From Austropuccinia psidii (lineage: Eukaryota > Basidiomycota > Pucciniomycetes > Pucciniales > Sphaerophragmiaceae), in NCBI GenBank assembly GCA_023105745.1, contig JALGQZ010000009.1, forward strand, positions 32,850,409 through 32,914,408: a stretch of 64,000 bases of DNA. Direction: 5' to 3'. Positions 1 through 10,803 of the stretch are shown piece by piece; the stretch's first letter is position 1, and every line of letters begins with the position of its first letter. The position numbers and the translations under genes are program-made. Under the pieces are notes generated by a model. The model was not told where the DNA came from. It did not search any database and saw only the letters and a list, made by a program, of their open reading frames with translations.

Positions 1-1025
1 ATGCCTAAATTATTAATGAATTAAAAATGATGATTTGAGATAAGATTCCAAAAAAGAGAAGCAAAAAATACAATTGGGGTCAGTGTTCAATTTTCAGGAT
101 GAAGAATGAATGAGAGAAAATTGAGAGGTGACGATGAATCATATAGGTTAATAAGCATTAAAGAGTCATAATTTCAATGAAATGAGTGGATGAAATTATA
201 AAGAAAGAATGAACATAATGAAAAGAAATTATGAGTGAATTAATATAATGTCACAGGGGCTCTTGGACAGAAAAACAAGAGTGGCCTGGCACTCAGCAAT
301 CAGGGAACTCACTTGGAAGACTCCAAAAGAATAAAGAAAATAAAATAAAAGAATAAATTTCTCTAAGAAGAATGCAAGTAAAAAGATGAGATGGAAGAAG
401 AGAAATGGGAAGCCAAATGGCCAAAGAGCCAACCAAGTAAGTACTTAATCACTGTTTCAACCTGCCAAAATGAGCAATGGAATTAGTAAGGATATGACCA
501 CCAAATATCCATTGACAGGGGAAAAAAGAAAGAGAAAAGGTGCTAAATGACTGACTTGATAATATCAGTATTCACTTAACAAAAATGGTAAGATAAATAA
601 AGATAAAATAAAATTGAAATATATTGAATAACTGGGGGAAAATCCCCCAGGGTCAAAGGGGGCTGGTATATGTGAAAAGCTGAGAGCTTGACTCCTTCAG
701 GCTAGCAGTGGTCCTGTATTGAATACTGGAAGCTGTATTGATTGTCTGATGGAGTGTATACCTTGCCAGATTGGGAAATGAACTGTGTTGAATGATGTTC
801 CTGTGATGTATGATTGAAATACAGGTCTTGGTGAATCCATACTGTATTAAAATTAATGTGGTTGCCAAGTAGGATGGATGGAGCATTGACACTTGACAAC
901 TGATTTTGGAACTGCCTCTTGAATATCCCTTGAGAATGAACAGAGAGTATTCCCTTGGGGGAATACTGTGAGTGAGAATAACCATTGATTGCTTGATGGC
1001 GTCATTGGTATTTGAGATCATGACA
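1..1025 (-). repeat. E-related Gypsy LTR and 5' leader, reverse orientation
   Basis: Read on the minus strand, this stretch aligns with the 5' LTR and leader of element E (about 52780-53480). Shared words in order are CACATATACC, a CCCCCAG/CCCCAGT block, GGTTGAAACAGTG, GAGTGCCAGGCC, AGAGCCCCTGT and AATTATGACTCTTT. The upstream U3 part differs from E, so this is a related but distinct family. The element body would lie left of the window. The outer LTR end near 1025 (TGTCATGATC on the minus strand) is only a guess; the U3 may continue through the hairpin-rich block up to about 1750, which shares ATACAG/CTGTAT words. Open frames here have no recognisable protein. Confidence 0.6.
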
Positions 1026-1750
1026 CTTGCCCTTGAACCTTGATGAATCCTCTGGAAGGTGTGCCTTGATGACCTGTTGAAAAGTTGAAATAACCATTTG
1101 AGGCTGCCATCATTGGATTGCTGCTGAAAAAAGATGCATAATGGTGTATGACACCATATATGGCACTTTTGGTTACTGAAGGTTGAATGTGGCCAAAGGT
1201 CTTTTGGAATGAGGCCAGGAGGATAAGAGTGAAACTTGGGTTTTGGAGGCTTCAGAGGTGATAAAGTGTCTTTTAGGTTATTTGGCTAAATACAGCTAAT
1301 ACAGCTTAAAAACTGTATTTGCACAAGGTGCACAAAATGCACAAAACTGGCAATTAAGCCCCAAAAGGCCTGTTATGGCCTTTTGGGAATATTTCTCATA
1401 ATACATGAGAAATATGGCCTAAATGGCTTAATACAGCCAAATGCACAAAAAGTGCTCCAACTGTATTTAAAGCTTAACAAGCCAAATACTGGTTTTTGGG
1501 CTGTATTTTCCCTGCTGTATGGAAAATACTCAAGATGCCCAAAAGCAAAGAGACAGCCTAGAATGGCTTGATGATGGTGAAGGGGCCAGGTTGTCCCCAG
1601 ATGATAAAATGACCATTAAGGCCATAAAACATGACAATGGCCAATTTGGCCAATGATTCTGGATATGGCCAAATTGCAATATATTGGATATGGCATGGAT
1701 ATGCCATATTGAGGTCCAAGAGGGTGGATTTCCATGGTTGTGACAGAACC
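1026..1750. other. Unassigned stretch, no gene
   Basis: No coding frame in this stretch resembles a protein. It lies between the minus-strand E-related LTR and the truncated 5' LTR of element B. It is unusually rich in short perfect inverted repeats and in TGGCC/GGCCA and ATACAG/CTGTAT words. It could be the U3 of the E-related LTR or part of an unrecognised foldback-type element. Confidence 0.4.
1288..1709. repeat. Cluster of perfect inverted repeats
   Basis: At least six perfect stem pairs fall in about 420 bases: AAATACAG/CTGTATTT (1288-1320), CCCAAAAGGCC/GGCCTTTTGGG with a 6-base loop (1360-1387), ATATTTCTCAT/ATGAGAAATAT with a 5-base loop (1389-1415), GTATTTTCC/GGAAAATAC (1503-1529), CAATTTGGCCA/TGGCCAAATTG (1642-1676) and ATATGGCAT/ATGCCATAT with a 4-base loop (1688-1709). 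A shorter pair, GGCCAT/ATGGCC, lies at 1620-1642. Stems of 9-11 bp at this density are not expected by chance. The function is unknown. Confidence 0.8.
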
Positions 1751-2420
1751 AAAGGTAAAACATTTCTTCTTTTTATATAAAACTATTATATATTCAAAGA
1801 ATCAGGTTCATATATATTATGATAATTAATTTTGAGGTGATTAAATCAATTTTCAATTGTTTTTGTTAAATTTCTCTAGAAATTTCTGATTCTACATAAA
1901 AACAAGAATATTTTTAAATTCTTTTAATTTTCATCGTAAATACAATTTAGAATAGTTGTATTTATATTTTTTTGCGTAAAATTATTCAAAATTATTATAT
2001 TAAGTATTAAAAGTGGTTTATTTTTCCTTTTTATAGAAATTCCTCTTTATTATTATTATTTCAATAATTCTTAAATTCATATAAATAGTCTTTATATTAA
2101 TTCATAACTTCAATATTAATAATATTATTGTTAAAATGGTTTTTTATTATTAAAAAACATTTTATTATGCCTTTAACCTATTTTTTGTAACAAAAATAAA
2201 GTGCTATAAATATATCAATTATCATATATTAATATTTTTACTATGCAATTTATATGATTATTTTCATTTAATAATATAAATATCTTAGGCCATAATTATG
2301 ATAATTCTTTATTGTTATATTTTTCTTTGATCTCATTCTTAAAGCTTCATAAGGACATTCAGAGTACAATAAGATAGATATTAGTGATTTTTACATATTT
2401 TTTCATAGTAAAACCTCGAA
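1751..2420 (+). repeat. Truncated 5' LTR of element B
   Basis: Collinear with the last 680 bases of the complete B LTR (17581-18260), differing by scattered substitutions and small gaps. It ends where the 3' copy ends in CCTTACA, here decayed to CCTCGAA. Homology starts abruptly at AAAGGTAAAA, the predicted 5' splice site of the element, so U3 and the promoter are missing. It is followed by a candidate primer-binding site and the B leader, which shows it is the upstream LTR of the element whose 3' LTR is at 16281-18260. Confidence 0.85.
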
Positions 2421-2878
2421 TTTGGGGCCCAGAGGGAATATTTACTTAAGAGAACTTTTAAAAAGATTCAAATTGGGTTTACCCAATAAAAATTATAATT
2501 ATAATAATAAGATTATATAATGATTTTATGTTTATTGACTTTAAAAGCTATTGAGGCATTTAGAAAGTTATTGTACTGTCTTACATGTGGTTTTCCCATC
2601 CTTAGACTTGAAAGAACTTTCTTTGAGTGAGTCTAGCAATTGAAAACAGATATTAATTGATCAAAGAAAATTATATTATAATAAAATTTTCTAAAGAATC
2701 ATCTTAAGCTTTATTTGATTCTTTAAAACTAAAAAATAAGAAGCACAATAGGAAATATTTTTTTTTGCTCATTTCTCTTATTTTTTAAGATATAAAAGCA
2801 ATGTTTCATGTAAATTGCCATATCTTCTCAAAAATAACACTTCTTATAAAAATACTTATATTTCTTTGTCTTTTTTAG
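2421..2878 (+). other. Element B untranslated leader with candidate PBS
   Basis: The leader begins TTTGGGGCCCAGAGGG directly after the LTR; element C has TTTGGGGGCTGGCC at the same place, so this is the best primer-binding-site candidate (TGG two bases from the LTR end). No coding potential is seen. It ends in a pyrimidine-rich tract and TTTTTTAG, a good 3' splice site, directly before the first gag-coding block. Together with the LTR donor at 1755 this would make most of the leader an intron. Confidence 0.5.
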
Positions 2879-5022
2879 TGTTTGAAGAAAACCCAACAGA
2901 ATAAAACAAGACTACTGATGAGAGATTGGTGGAAGAAACTTGTGAAATTTCTCCAACACCTGTTGTCAATAAGAAAAGCAAGGCCAATAAATTAGTCTTT
3001 GCAGGACCCACTTTTCAGGACTCTGAAGGTGAGTGTCTATCTTAAAATTGCCATAAAAAGATTTTTAGGGTTTTTAAATTTCTTTTTATTTCTTTTTTTC
3101 TTAATTATTACCACTAGAAGAGGTTCCCAATAATCCATCCAATCAGATGGAACTGGACTCAGAAGTAGAATTGATCCCTTAAAAGGGAAAAGGAAGGGGA
3201 AAATCCCCAGTGGAAACGAATCCACACAAGGAAGTGCCATATCCCAAAGGAAAATTCCCAGAAATGCCTATAATATCTGAGCCAGAGTTGGAATAAGTAT
3301 GAGCAACTCCAACAGGTACAAATCAAATTCAGAGGGCTCAAATAGAAATATACATGAGCCAGTACAAACAGTACTATACCATTTACAAGGACAAAGTTTG
3401 GGAAATGCTGCCATAAATCCACCAAGTAGTGATGAACTCCTGGAACATCCTGAAAAAAGTTCCTCAAAGAGGAGGAAATAGTGAGATACTCCAATGGATG
3501 GAATCCACTATCATCCAAACCTCAGATGAAAAAGATAAAGGAATACCATGCCAAAAAGAGGGAGGCAAGCAAGGAAGAAGCCCCAGTAGTTTTTACCAGC
3601 AAGCCACAAGTCAACCAACCTCAGAGGGGGAAGAAGAAAAATAAAAAACATGGGAGGAAGCCATATTACCCAAGCTATAGGATTCCAAAAATCCAAAAAA
3701 GATGCAATGGACAATGTATTCAACATAGCCAGAACCTTGATGGAATTCAAGGACAAAGCAAAACAAAGAATGAGACAACCCCATTTGCCAAAGAAATAAC
3801 TTTGTCTCCTGATGTTGTAAATACTTTAAAAGAAGTTAAAAATAGTATTTCACCTCTACAAGACATCAAAAGTAGTTAATTATATTTACGGAAATAAATA
3901 ATAGTTTATCATCTTCAACACAAATTGTTGTAAAGAATAAAAAAAATTGACAGTATTAAATTTATGGTTGAAAATAATAAATCAAAAGCTGTAATTGAGA
4001 ATACTCAGGAATTAATAGATGGACAACAAGAAATTCATAGATAAATCAAAGATATCAAAGGAAAGACTTTGATAATAGATTATGAAAGTAGTATTGATAA
4101 TCTGACAGAACAATTAAACAAATTAAGAATTTCTGTTGAAAAATTGAAGAAAAGACTTCATCAAATCAAAAACTACTTCTAGATCATGTAGAGAAAAGGG
4201 ATGAAGCAATAATCAATCTTAAAGATGACATTCAAAGTGAAATAAGACTTATTAATGAGAGAATGGATAAAATAAATGAGGCTAACTTAAATATGCCAAA
4301 TTTATCAACCCCATTTTCTCACTTAAGAAGTACTGTTAAGCCAAAAGAGTAAATAACAAATCAATTCATATCAGAGTTGAGCCATAAATATAACAATCAA
4401 GTCTTAATGAATCAGCACCTCAATTAAAAGAATGGCCAACATTGACAGGTGAAGGTGAATATGACCATATGTGATTTATTAAAACAATTTACATTCTACA
4501 ATAGGATTATTCCATACCAGATTAATTAATCACTTCTAGATTGAGTTAATTATTTGAAAAATATGCAAAAAAGAGGGTATTATGGCATAAGACAAACAAA
4601 TGGCAAAGCTAACTGGTCTTGGTGGAAAAATTAAATCATCACTAAGTGGGAAAATGATTCCTGGAGGTAAAAAATTGAAAATGCATTTGAAAGTTCCTTC
4701 TTTGACCCAAATAAGGATAAACCTCTGACTTGGTTCTTAAAACAAGTCAAAAAAACTTAAATGCACTGTACCCAGAAATGTCACGAAAAATGGTGCATAT
4801 GAAGATACTCAAAAAATGTGAAGCAGAAATGGAAAATTCACTGAGGAGCAGGTGCATAGAGCCATGTTCCACAGAAGAGGACATAGTGACAAGAACCAAG
4901 ACTGGAAGAAAATGGAAAAAATTGGATAGTAAAAGTCCAAATAAACCAAGAGAGCCTTTCAAGCCCAATATGCCTAGCAGCAATGAGCAATGAAAATGCA
5001 ATAAATGTGGTGGTATTGGCAC
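2879..5022 (+). pseudogene. gag: Element B gag (broken)
   Basis: Gag of a Ty3/Gypsy element, which packages the element RNA in virus-like particles. A first coding block (2879-3028) ends at a canonical GTGAGT donor; an 89-base intron (3029-3117) ends CCACTAG; coding then resumes. The same intron position is present in element C. Recognisable parts are a Lys-rich linker with PYYPSYRIPK (about 3660), a coiled-coil-like region (3780-4330), a decayed capsid domain with WSWWKN-type Trp residues (about 4610-4690), and RSRCIEPCSTEED shortly before 4900. The zinc knuckle is damaged at 4990-5030. Several in-frame stops and frame changes make it non-functional. Identified by its close match to the gag of element C. 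Confidence 0.8.
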
Positions 5023-5600
5023 TTAGCCAATAATTGCCTCAAAAAGGCAAAAATCCATGAAATTGTGGAAACAGAAGACCACAGTGAGAAAGAAGATGAA
5101 TCTGATTCAGAAACTTCTGAAAGTGATGAAACTAATAATATTTATTTAATTTATGAGGTACTGGATGTAAATTCAAACTTTACGCAAGTTGGAACAGCTG
5201 ATAAAATCCTGACAAACATACAAGGTGCCAAACTGCATGGAGCCAAGCCTGCTAAAGGAATGGGCCATACAGCTGGAAACTCAAGTATAAGTATTTTCAT
5301 GGTTGAAAACCAAGAGGCAAAAGTAAACCTGGACACAGGAGCATACTGCACATGTGTTGGAAAAAGTTATACAAAAAGAATTATACCAGATTGGGAAGAA
5401 AAACATATACCAATACAAGGGGTTAAGTTTAGTAGTGAAAGTGAAAGCATGAAACCCCTTAGAATAATTGACTTAACATTAATTTTTCCTCATCCTCCCC
5501 AATGTATGAGAGTGAAAGTAGAGTTTTCAGTGATGGAAAGCTGTACTAGTAACCATTTTATACTAGGAAATGATTACTTGTCAATCTACATCATAGATAT
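5005..5600 (+). pseudogene. Element B acidic linker and retropepsin-like protease
   Basis: An open frame starts beside the decayed zinc knuckle, passes through an acidic Glu/Asp/Ser-rich linker (about 5070-5145) and enters an aspartic protease domain. The active site is VNLDTGAYCTCVG (about 5325-5365; DTG is the catalytic triplet) and the flap-distal FILGNDYLSIY motif is at about 5560-5590. In Ty3/Gypsy elements this enzyme cuts the Gag-Pol polyprotein. The frame is intact up to 5600, where element C has inserted; the 5-base target duplication at 12970 resumes the same frame with Asp-Ile. Apparent codons beyond 5600 belong to the C LTR, not to the protease. Confidence 0.85.
5596..5600. repeat. 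Target-site duplication of element C, left copy
   Basis: The 5-base gatat directly precedes the LTR end TGTAAGG and is repeated exactly at 12970-12974. In the host element B these bases are codons of the protease/RT junction region. Confidence 0.95.
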
Positions 5601-7773
5601 TGTAAGGTTTGTCTATGAAACTCTTGATAATAGTAACAATATCAAGAGTACTATGACTGTCCTCAGTAAAAAAATATAATATAATAAAATATTACAACCC
5701 CAAATTTAAATATAATTATTAAAAATAATTATATATAAAAAAATAATTTTTAATTATTATTATAAAAAGATAATAATCATAATAAATTATAATTATTCTA
5801 TTATTGTTATAGTCACTGACAGTTATAACAATAAGAATTGTAAAGCTCTTAATGAGACAATTACACGTGCAAATATAAATATTAACCACTTATAAATAAT
5901 ATAAATATTATTTATAAAAGAATTATAACACAAACTGTGCAGAAATAATTCTTATAGAATAAAATTCTATATAAAAAAACTAATACTAGATAAAAAAATA
6001 TAGAACTTTTAGAGAAAACTTACTTATAGTATTTATTTAATACAACAAGTTAAACAACAACAGTTATTATATTAAATAATGATTATAAGTTAAAAACACG
6101 CCTAAAATCAATAATTTTAAAGATCAAACAACTTTTTATAATAAAATTTAAGATGAAAGAGTTTTGAAGAGGAATTTGTGGATTTTAAGACATATTTAAG
6201 ATGATAATTTTATAATATAAAATATATTATTGATGATTACAACAATAATATGAATTCTATGACTTCAATTCTTTAATTTAAAATTAATAAAGAATAAAAT
6301 AACTTAGGAATTACTTTAATAATAAGATTTCATAAATAATAAAACTTTACCTGTTTAAATGTCTAATATGATTGGATTGATAATGAATGATGGACAAAAA
6401 CAGTGATGAAAAGACTCTTTTTATGTCTTAAGAGCAGCTCTAATGATTCATAATGATTATAGAGGGCGTGCTCAGGTCAAAACTGAAAAACCATACTTAA
6501 AAATAAAGTTCTTAACTTAAGGCAACTTGTTTTTAATTCCAATTTAAAGTTACCAGTGTTATTCTTAACTCCATGTAACTTTAATCCTCATTTAAACTAA
6601 TTATTTTAAGTTTTTAATATAAATGAACTTATTTATATTGAATTTCATCACATGAACAACTTAAAAATAGAGTTTCAAGTAGAAATCTCTTAAACTCAAT
6701 TTTTAATTAATTTTTGAAGAAACCATAACTTTCTTTGAGTTTAATTAAAAGAGTAAATTTGCAGGCTAATTACCCAGTAAATTTATTTACAAAAGATACT
6801 TAAAATTTAATTTATATATTGATAATATTGAATTCTAAGCTGTGTGAAATTTTCAAGCAAATCCATTAAGAATTGGATTTTCAATGAATTTTTGAAGTTA
6901 TTGCTATTTTTCCATGTAAAATAGCAAAACACACCAAACCTTAAGTTTTGATAAGGTTTTAATGCTTGAAACTTTAAAGCTTTAAGCTTATTTAAGGTTT
7001 TTAAGCTTAATTAAGCTCTGACAGTTCTTAAAACCTTGATTTCAAGCCTGCATATTGGGATTTACCCTTTGGCAGCTTGAAATTCCTGTCCAATTTGGGA
7101 TAAAACCAGTTTAAACCTTAAGGTTGGATCAAATTCTAATCTTAAAGTTTAAATAAGGTTGAAAATCCTCCAATACAGGTGGACAACCTTAATTGAATCA
7201 TTGAAGATCCAAAAAGTTGGGTACCCCAGCTCTATTTGGTCTTTTTCCTTTGTCCCACCTTTCTGCGTGGATTTTGCCCTTTTATTTATTTAAAGCCATA
7301 CTATGGCCTTAAACCCTTTTAAATTGAGCTCACGCAGGATTTACATTTTGTATGGCAAATCCTTAGCCAATTCAGTAAGTATACACCACACCTCAATTTT
7401 AACTAAAATTTTGGTAAGTTTGCATTAACCTTATGCAACTTTAAATTTAAGCTTAATTAAGCTTAAATTTAACAATTTTAAACAAATGTTAAAAAAGTTA
7501 CATTGGTACTGTGAGATTCTTAAATCTTCCAATAACATAAAAAATAAGTGGTTTTGGGTATAACACCCTATGGGTGTACCCTATGTTATTTTTAGTGTAG
7601 AATCCAAAAATGACATAATAATTATAACTTTGTTTATCCAAAAAAAAAATATACTTATTTTTTATTATTTTTTATTTTAAATTCAACTAAAAAGTCTGTT
7701 TAAGACAAAACTAACTGTTTATAAAATCATTTGTGGCCTTATGTGTATGTCATACATACCTCACAGGCTCACC
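5601..7773 (-). repeat. Element C 3' LTR
   Basis: About 2.17 kb, matching 10804-12969 nearly end to end. Its terminal TGTGAGCC has decayed by one base here (plus strand GGCTCACC). Gaps relative to the other copy include about 25 bases near 5880-5910, extra here and lying between short AATATAAATATT repeats. The LTR carries the same TATA-like box and splice donor as the 5' LTR, and is very poor in CpG. Confidence 0.93.
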
Positions 7774-7791
7774 CTCCCTACCACCAAAAAG
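7774..7791 (-). other. Polypurine tract of element C
   Basis: On the minus strand TTTTTGGTGGTAGGGAG runs directly into the LTR start. The same tract precedes the 3' LTR of B (16265-16280) and, slightly altered, of family A (39525-39539). It primes plus-strand DNA synthesis in Ty3/Gypsy elements. Confidence 0.75.
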
Positions 7792-8001
7792 AATTGTACC
7801 ACAATTTTTCTTTTGTAGTTTACCCCCAAGTTATTTGGGGGGGTATAATCCACTGTCCAACCTCTCTACTTCTACTTTTAAGTATGTAAAGCACACAATT
7901 TGAACTTTTTATTGAGCAATTGGTCTTCTCTCATGTTTGAATTTTCTAAGAAACTTTTGGGCATCAGGTATTTTGCTTTTTACAATCCATTCATCTTCAT
8001 G

Positions 8002-10268
8002 TTATGAATTTTTATACCTGATGTTTTCTATACTAAGCTCCTCTGGTACTTCCTCTTCTTCTGAAGGCTCAGAATCACTTTCATGTAAACATACATCAGT
8101 TGTTTCTTTTGTTTCTTCCACTTTTTCAACATTTATCTCATTGATTCTTGTCTTTTTTGGGCAAGTGTTTGCTAAATGAGATGTGCTTCCACATTTGTGA
8201 CATTTCAAAGGAAGTCTGTCTTGTGGCTTATTTGGCTTTGAAATTGGTTTCCCATTAGTGTTATTGTCTATTGGGGATTTGGACCAATTTCTTCCAATTT
8301 TTTTTCTAGTAGTGATGTCCTCCATAGCATTGATATAATCCTCTGTAGAGCAAGGCTCAATACATCTGCTTCTTATAGCATGCTCAAGGTCACCACCACA
8401 TTTTCTTAATATCCTTTTATGTACCATTGTTTCAGAAATATCAGGATGAAGGGCAGTTAACCTGTCCTTCTGTTTAAGAAACCAAGTCATGGGCCTGTCC
8501 CTCTCAATATTAAAAATGGCTTCTTCAAAAGAATTTTCCATTCTAAATCTCCAGGAATCATTTGCCCATTTGGAAATAACTTGTTCTTTCCACCAAGTCC
8601 AAGAATGTTTACCATGGTCTTGTCTCATTTTATAATACCATTTCTTTGCTGATTTGGTAAATAATGAGTGTAATCTGGCACTTATGTATTCATCTGGTAT
8701 GTTAAAGTCTTCTTTAAACATATCAATTGTTTTCATAAATTCCATTTGATTATATTCTCCTTCACCACTGAAGGTTGGCCATTCCTCTAATCTTGGAATG
8801 TCCTTATAATTGCAAGCAGTTTCCACATCATGACTTGAAATTGTATGATGTAATTCATTATTCAAGTTAAGAACATTTCTGTCAAGAATTGGTGTGGATT
8901 GCCTTGGAAATTCATGTTTCAGTGATACATTGTTAATACTTGATTGAATATCTTCTTTCAATTCAAGTCTTGCTTTATCACTTTTTTCTAATTGTTCTTG
9001 AAAAAGAGCTGCATTGTGACCAGTTGAGTTTTCCAAGCTTTGCACTTGTATTTTCAATTCTTTTAACTGTCCAGTTATAAAAGAAATTGAATGTTCATCT
9101 GGTTGATTGAGTAAGGTAACTTTAAACTCAAGTCTTTCACAAATTTGCGTCAAAGACAAAATATTTGCCTTATTAACATTTTCAAGGCCAATTATGGTCT
9201 TTTGTTGGTCTTTTACTTGTAGTATCTCATTACCCAGCTTTTGTTGGACATGATCAAATGCTTTAAATTTTGCCATAATTTCTTTATTACAAGATTCAAA
9301 GTAAGTTACAAGCTTTACAAGATCTACTTCTTTGGAAAGGATTGGTTCAATCTTTCCTCCTCCTTGTTTTTGAATTCCATCAAAGTTCTTGCCATATTGA
9401 ACACATTGTCCATGGCTGTCTTTTCCTTCTTTGGGATTCTGTAATTCTGAGGGTAAGGTTTGTTCCACTTGGGCTTTGCCTTTCCCTTTGCCTTTTGCTT
9501 GCCCTTCTGGTTGGTCTTTGGGGCTTGTTTGGGCTTGTTTGGCACTTGGTGAGGCGGATTTTTGCTGGTGGATGCTTGAGGAGCTTCCACTGGGCTGTTG
9601 TCCTTGCCTTGAGCCAATTTCTTCTTCTGATCCTCTGACAACATGCTTTGGTTTTTCAACCAAGCTTTGATCTGTTGGACTTGTCCTTTGACAGACATTG
9701 GTGTCCAACCCAGCAGAAGATCTTCTGTCTTTTCTGGCCCCATGAACTTCTTCACCTGAAGATAAGAGTTCATGGTGCCTATCCAAAGACTTGGAAGGAG
9801 TTCCCACTCTTGTTGTTTTGATGCCAGGAACCAGTTTTCCATTGGGATTGATAAATTTCCACAGCTGCCTGTTGGAAATGGTTCAGGTCTAACATCAATA
9901 GCAGTTATGTCAGCTTCTGGACTCTCAATAAGAGGTTCAAAGGTGCTGGCTAACCTTTGGGACCTGGTGGAAGTTCTGGCATCCTCCATTTGTGCCTCTC
10001 CTCTGGGAGGACATTCTTACCTTTTAGATTTGTGGCTGGAATGTCCTGGTCCAGATCCATTTGATTGGATGGAGTAGTTACTTCCACTTCTAGTAGGAGT
10101 CATTTCACGTCAATTTTAATAAAAAATAGAGTTAAATTGAATTGAATTCACCTGAAGGACCTTTAAAGGGCTCTTTGGTTATTAAACCCCTTGGTGCTGG
10201 GCTGGTTTGAATTTCAATACTGGACTCTGAGGCTTCAGAGTCTGAAGAACTTTCTCTGATTGAAGACA
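8002..10268 (-). CDS. gag: Element C gag, two overlapping frames and a small intron
   Basis: The coding region starts after an acceptor (TTTTCTCTAG, exon from 10268), has a 62-base intron (10090-10151, GTGAAT...CTACTAG) and then Pro/Lys-rich N-terminal sequence. One frame covers about 9989-9324 and includes WTPMS..QVQQIKAWLKNQ, a Lys/Gly linker and PYPQNYRIPK, stopping at PKK-TAG. The -1 frame then carries the rest without a stop to 8002: a coiled coil (about 9290-8960), the capsid domain with WPTFSGEGEYNQMEF and WTWWKEQ (8800-8500), SRCIEPCSTED, a zinc knuckle CHKCGSTSHLANTC (about 8155-8200, CX2CX4HX4C) and an acidic tail. About 440 codons of capsid-knuckle frame are intact. No protease follows; the frame stops where protease begins in B. 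The first ATG is uncertain, and one further frame change is needed near 9990. Confidence 0.85.
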
Positions 10269-10803
10269 CTAGAGAAAATTAAAAATATAAGTTGTTTTAT
10301 TAAATAATAAAAGTAACTTATAAACTCAACTTATTAAATAAAGTTGTTTTTATGTAATTTATGGTAAATTACGTCAAAAAATAAAGAAAAATTTCTAAGA
10401 TAAAAAAAGAAAAAATATTTTTAGTAAAGATTTTTATTTGATTTATTATTTTCTTTAAAGAAATAATAATTATGCAATTAACAAGTTAATTAATCAAAAT
10501 TGTATTGTTATTCACTTTATACTAGAATAACTCAAAGAATAAATTTCAAGTCTGTGATGTGAAGAAGCCACTAGTTAGACAAAAGAAATTTATTCCAAAT
10601 CCCTCAATAGTATATTGTTTCAAACAATATTCTTAAGAAGAAATTAACTTTATTAATATTATAAAGATTATTTATAAGGGATAAGTCCCAAAAAAGCCAA
10701 TATTAAAACAAATATGGCAATTTTACGTCAAAAAACAGTAAAATAAGGTCTAGAATATGATTCATGTCCAAAAATTGGTTTAAAATCATGGCCAGCCCCC
10801 AAA
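10269..10803 (-). other. Element C leader with candidate PBS
   Basis: Non-coding. The LTR-proximal end (minus strand TTTGGGGGCTGGCC) parallels the B leader start and is the candidate primer-binding site. The plus strand holds two ACGTCA words (10371, 10725), that is, TGACGT in the element's orientation. It ends at the gag 3' splice site. Confidence 0.6.

Noticed and set aside
5601..5679. C-terminal codons of the B protease frame beyond 5600
   Set aside because: They are the end of the element C LTR, repeated at 10804; the true protein continues at 12970.
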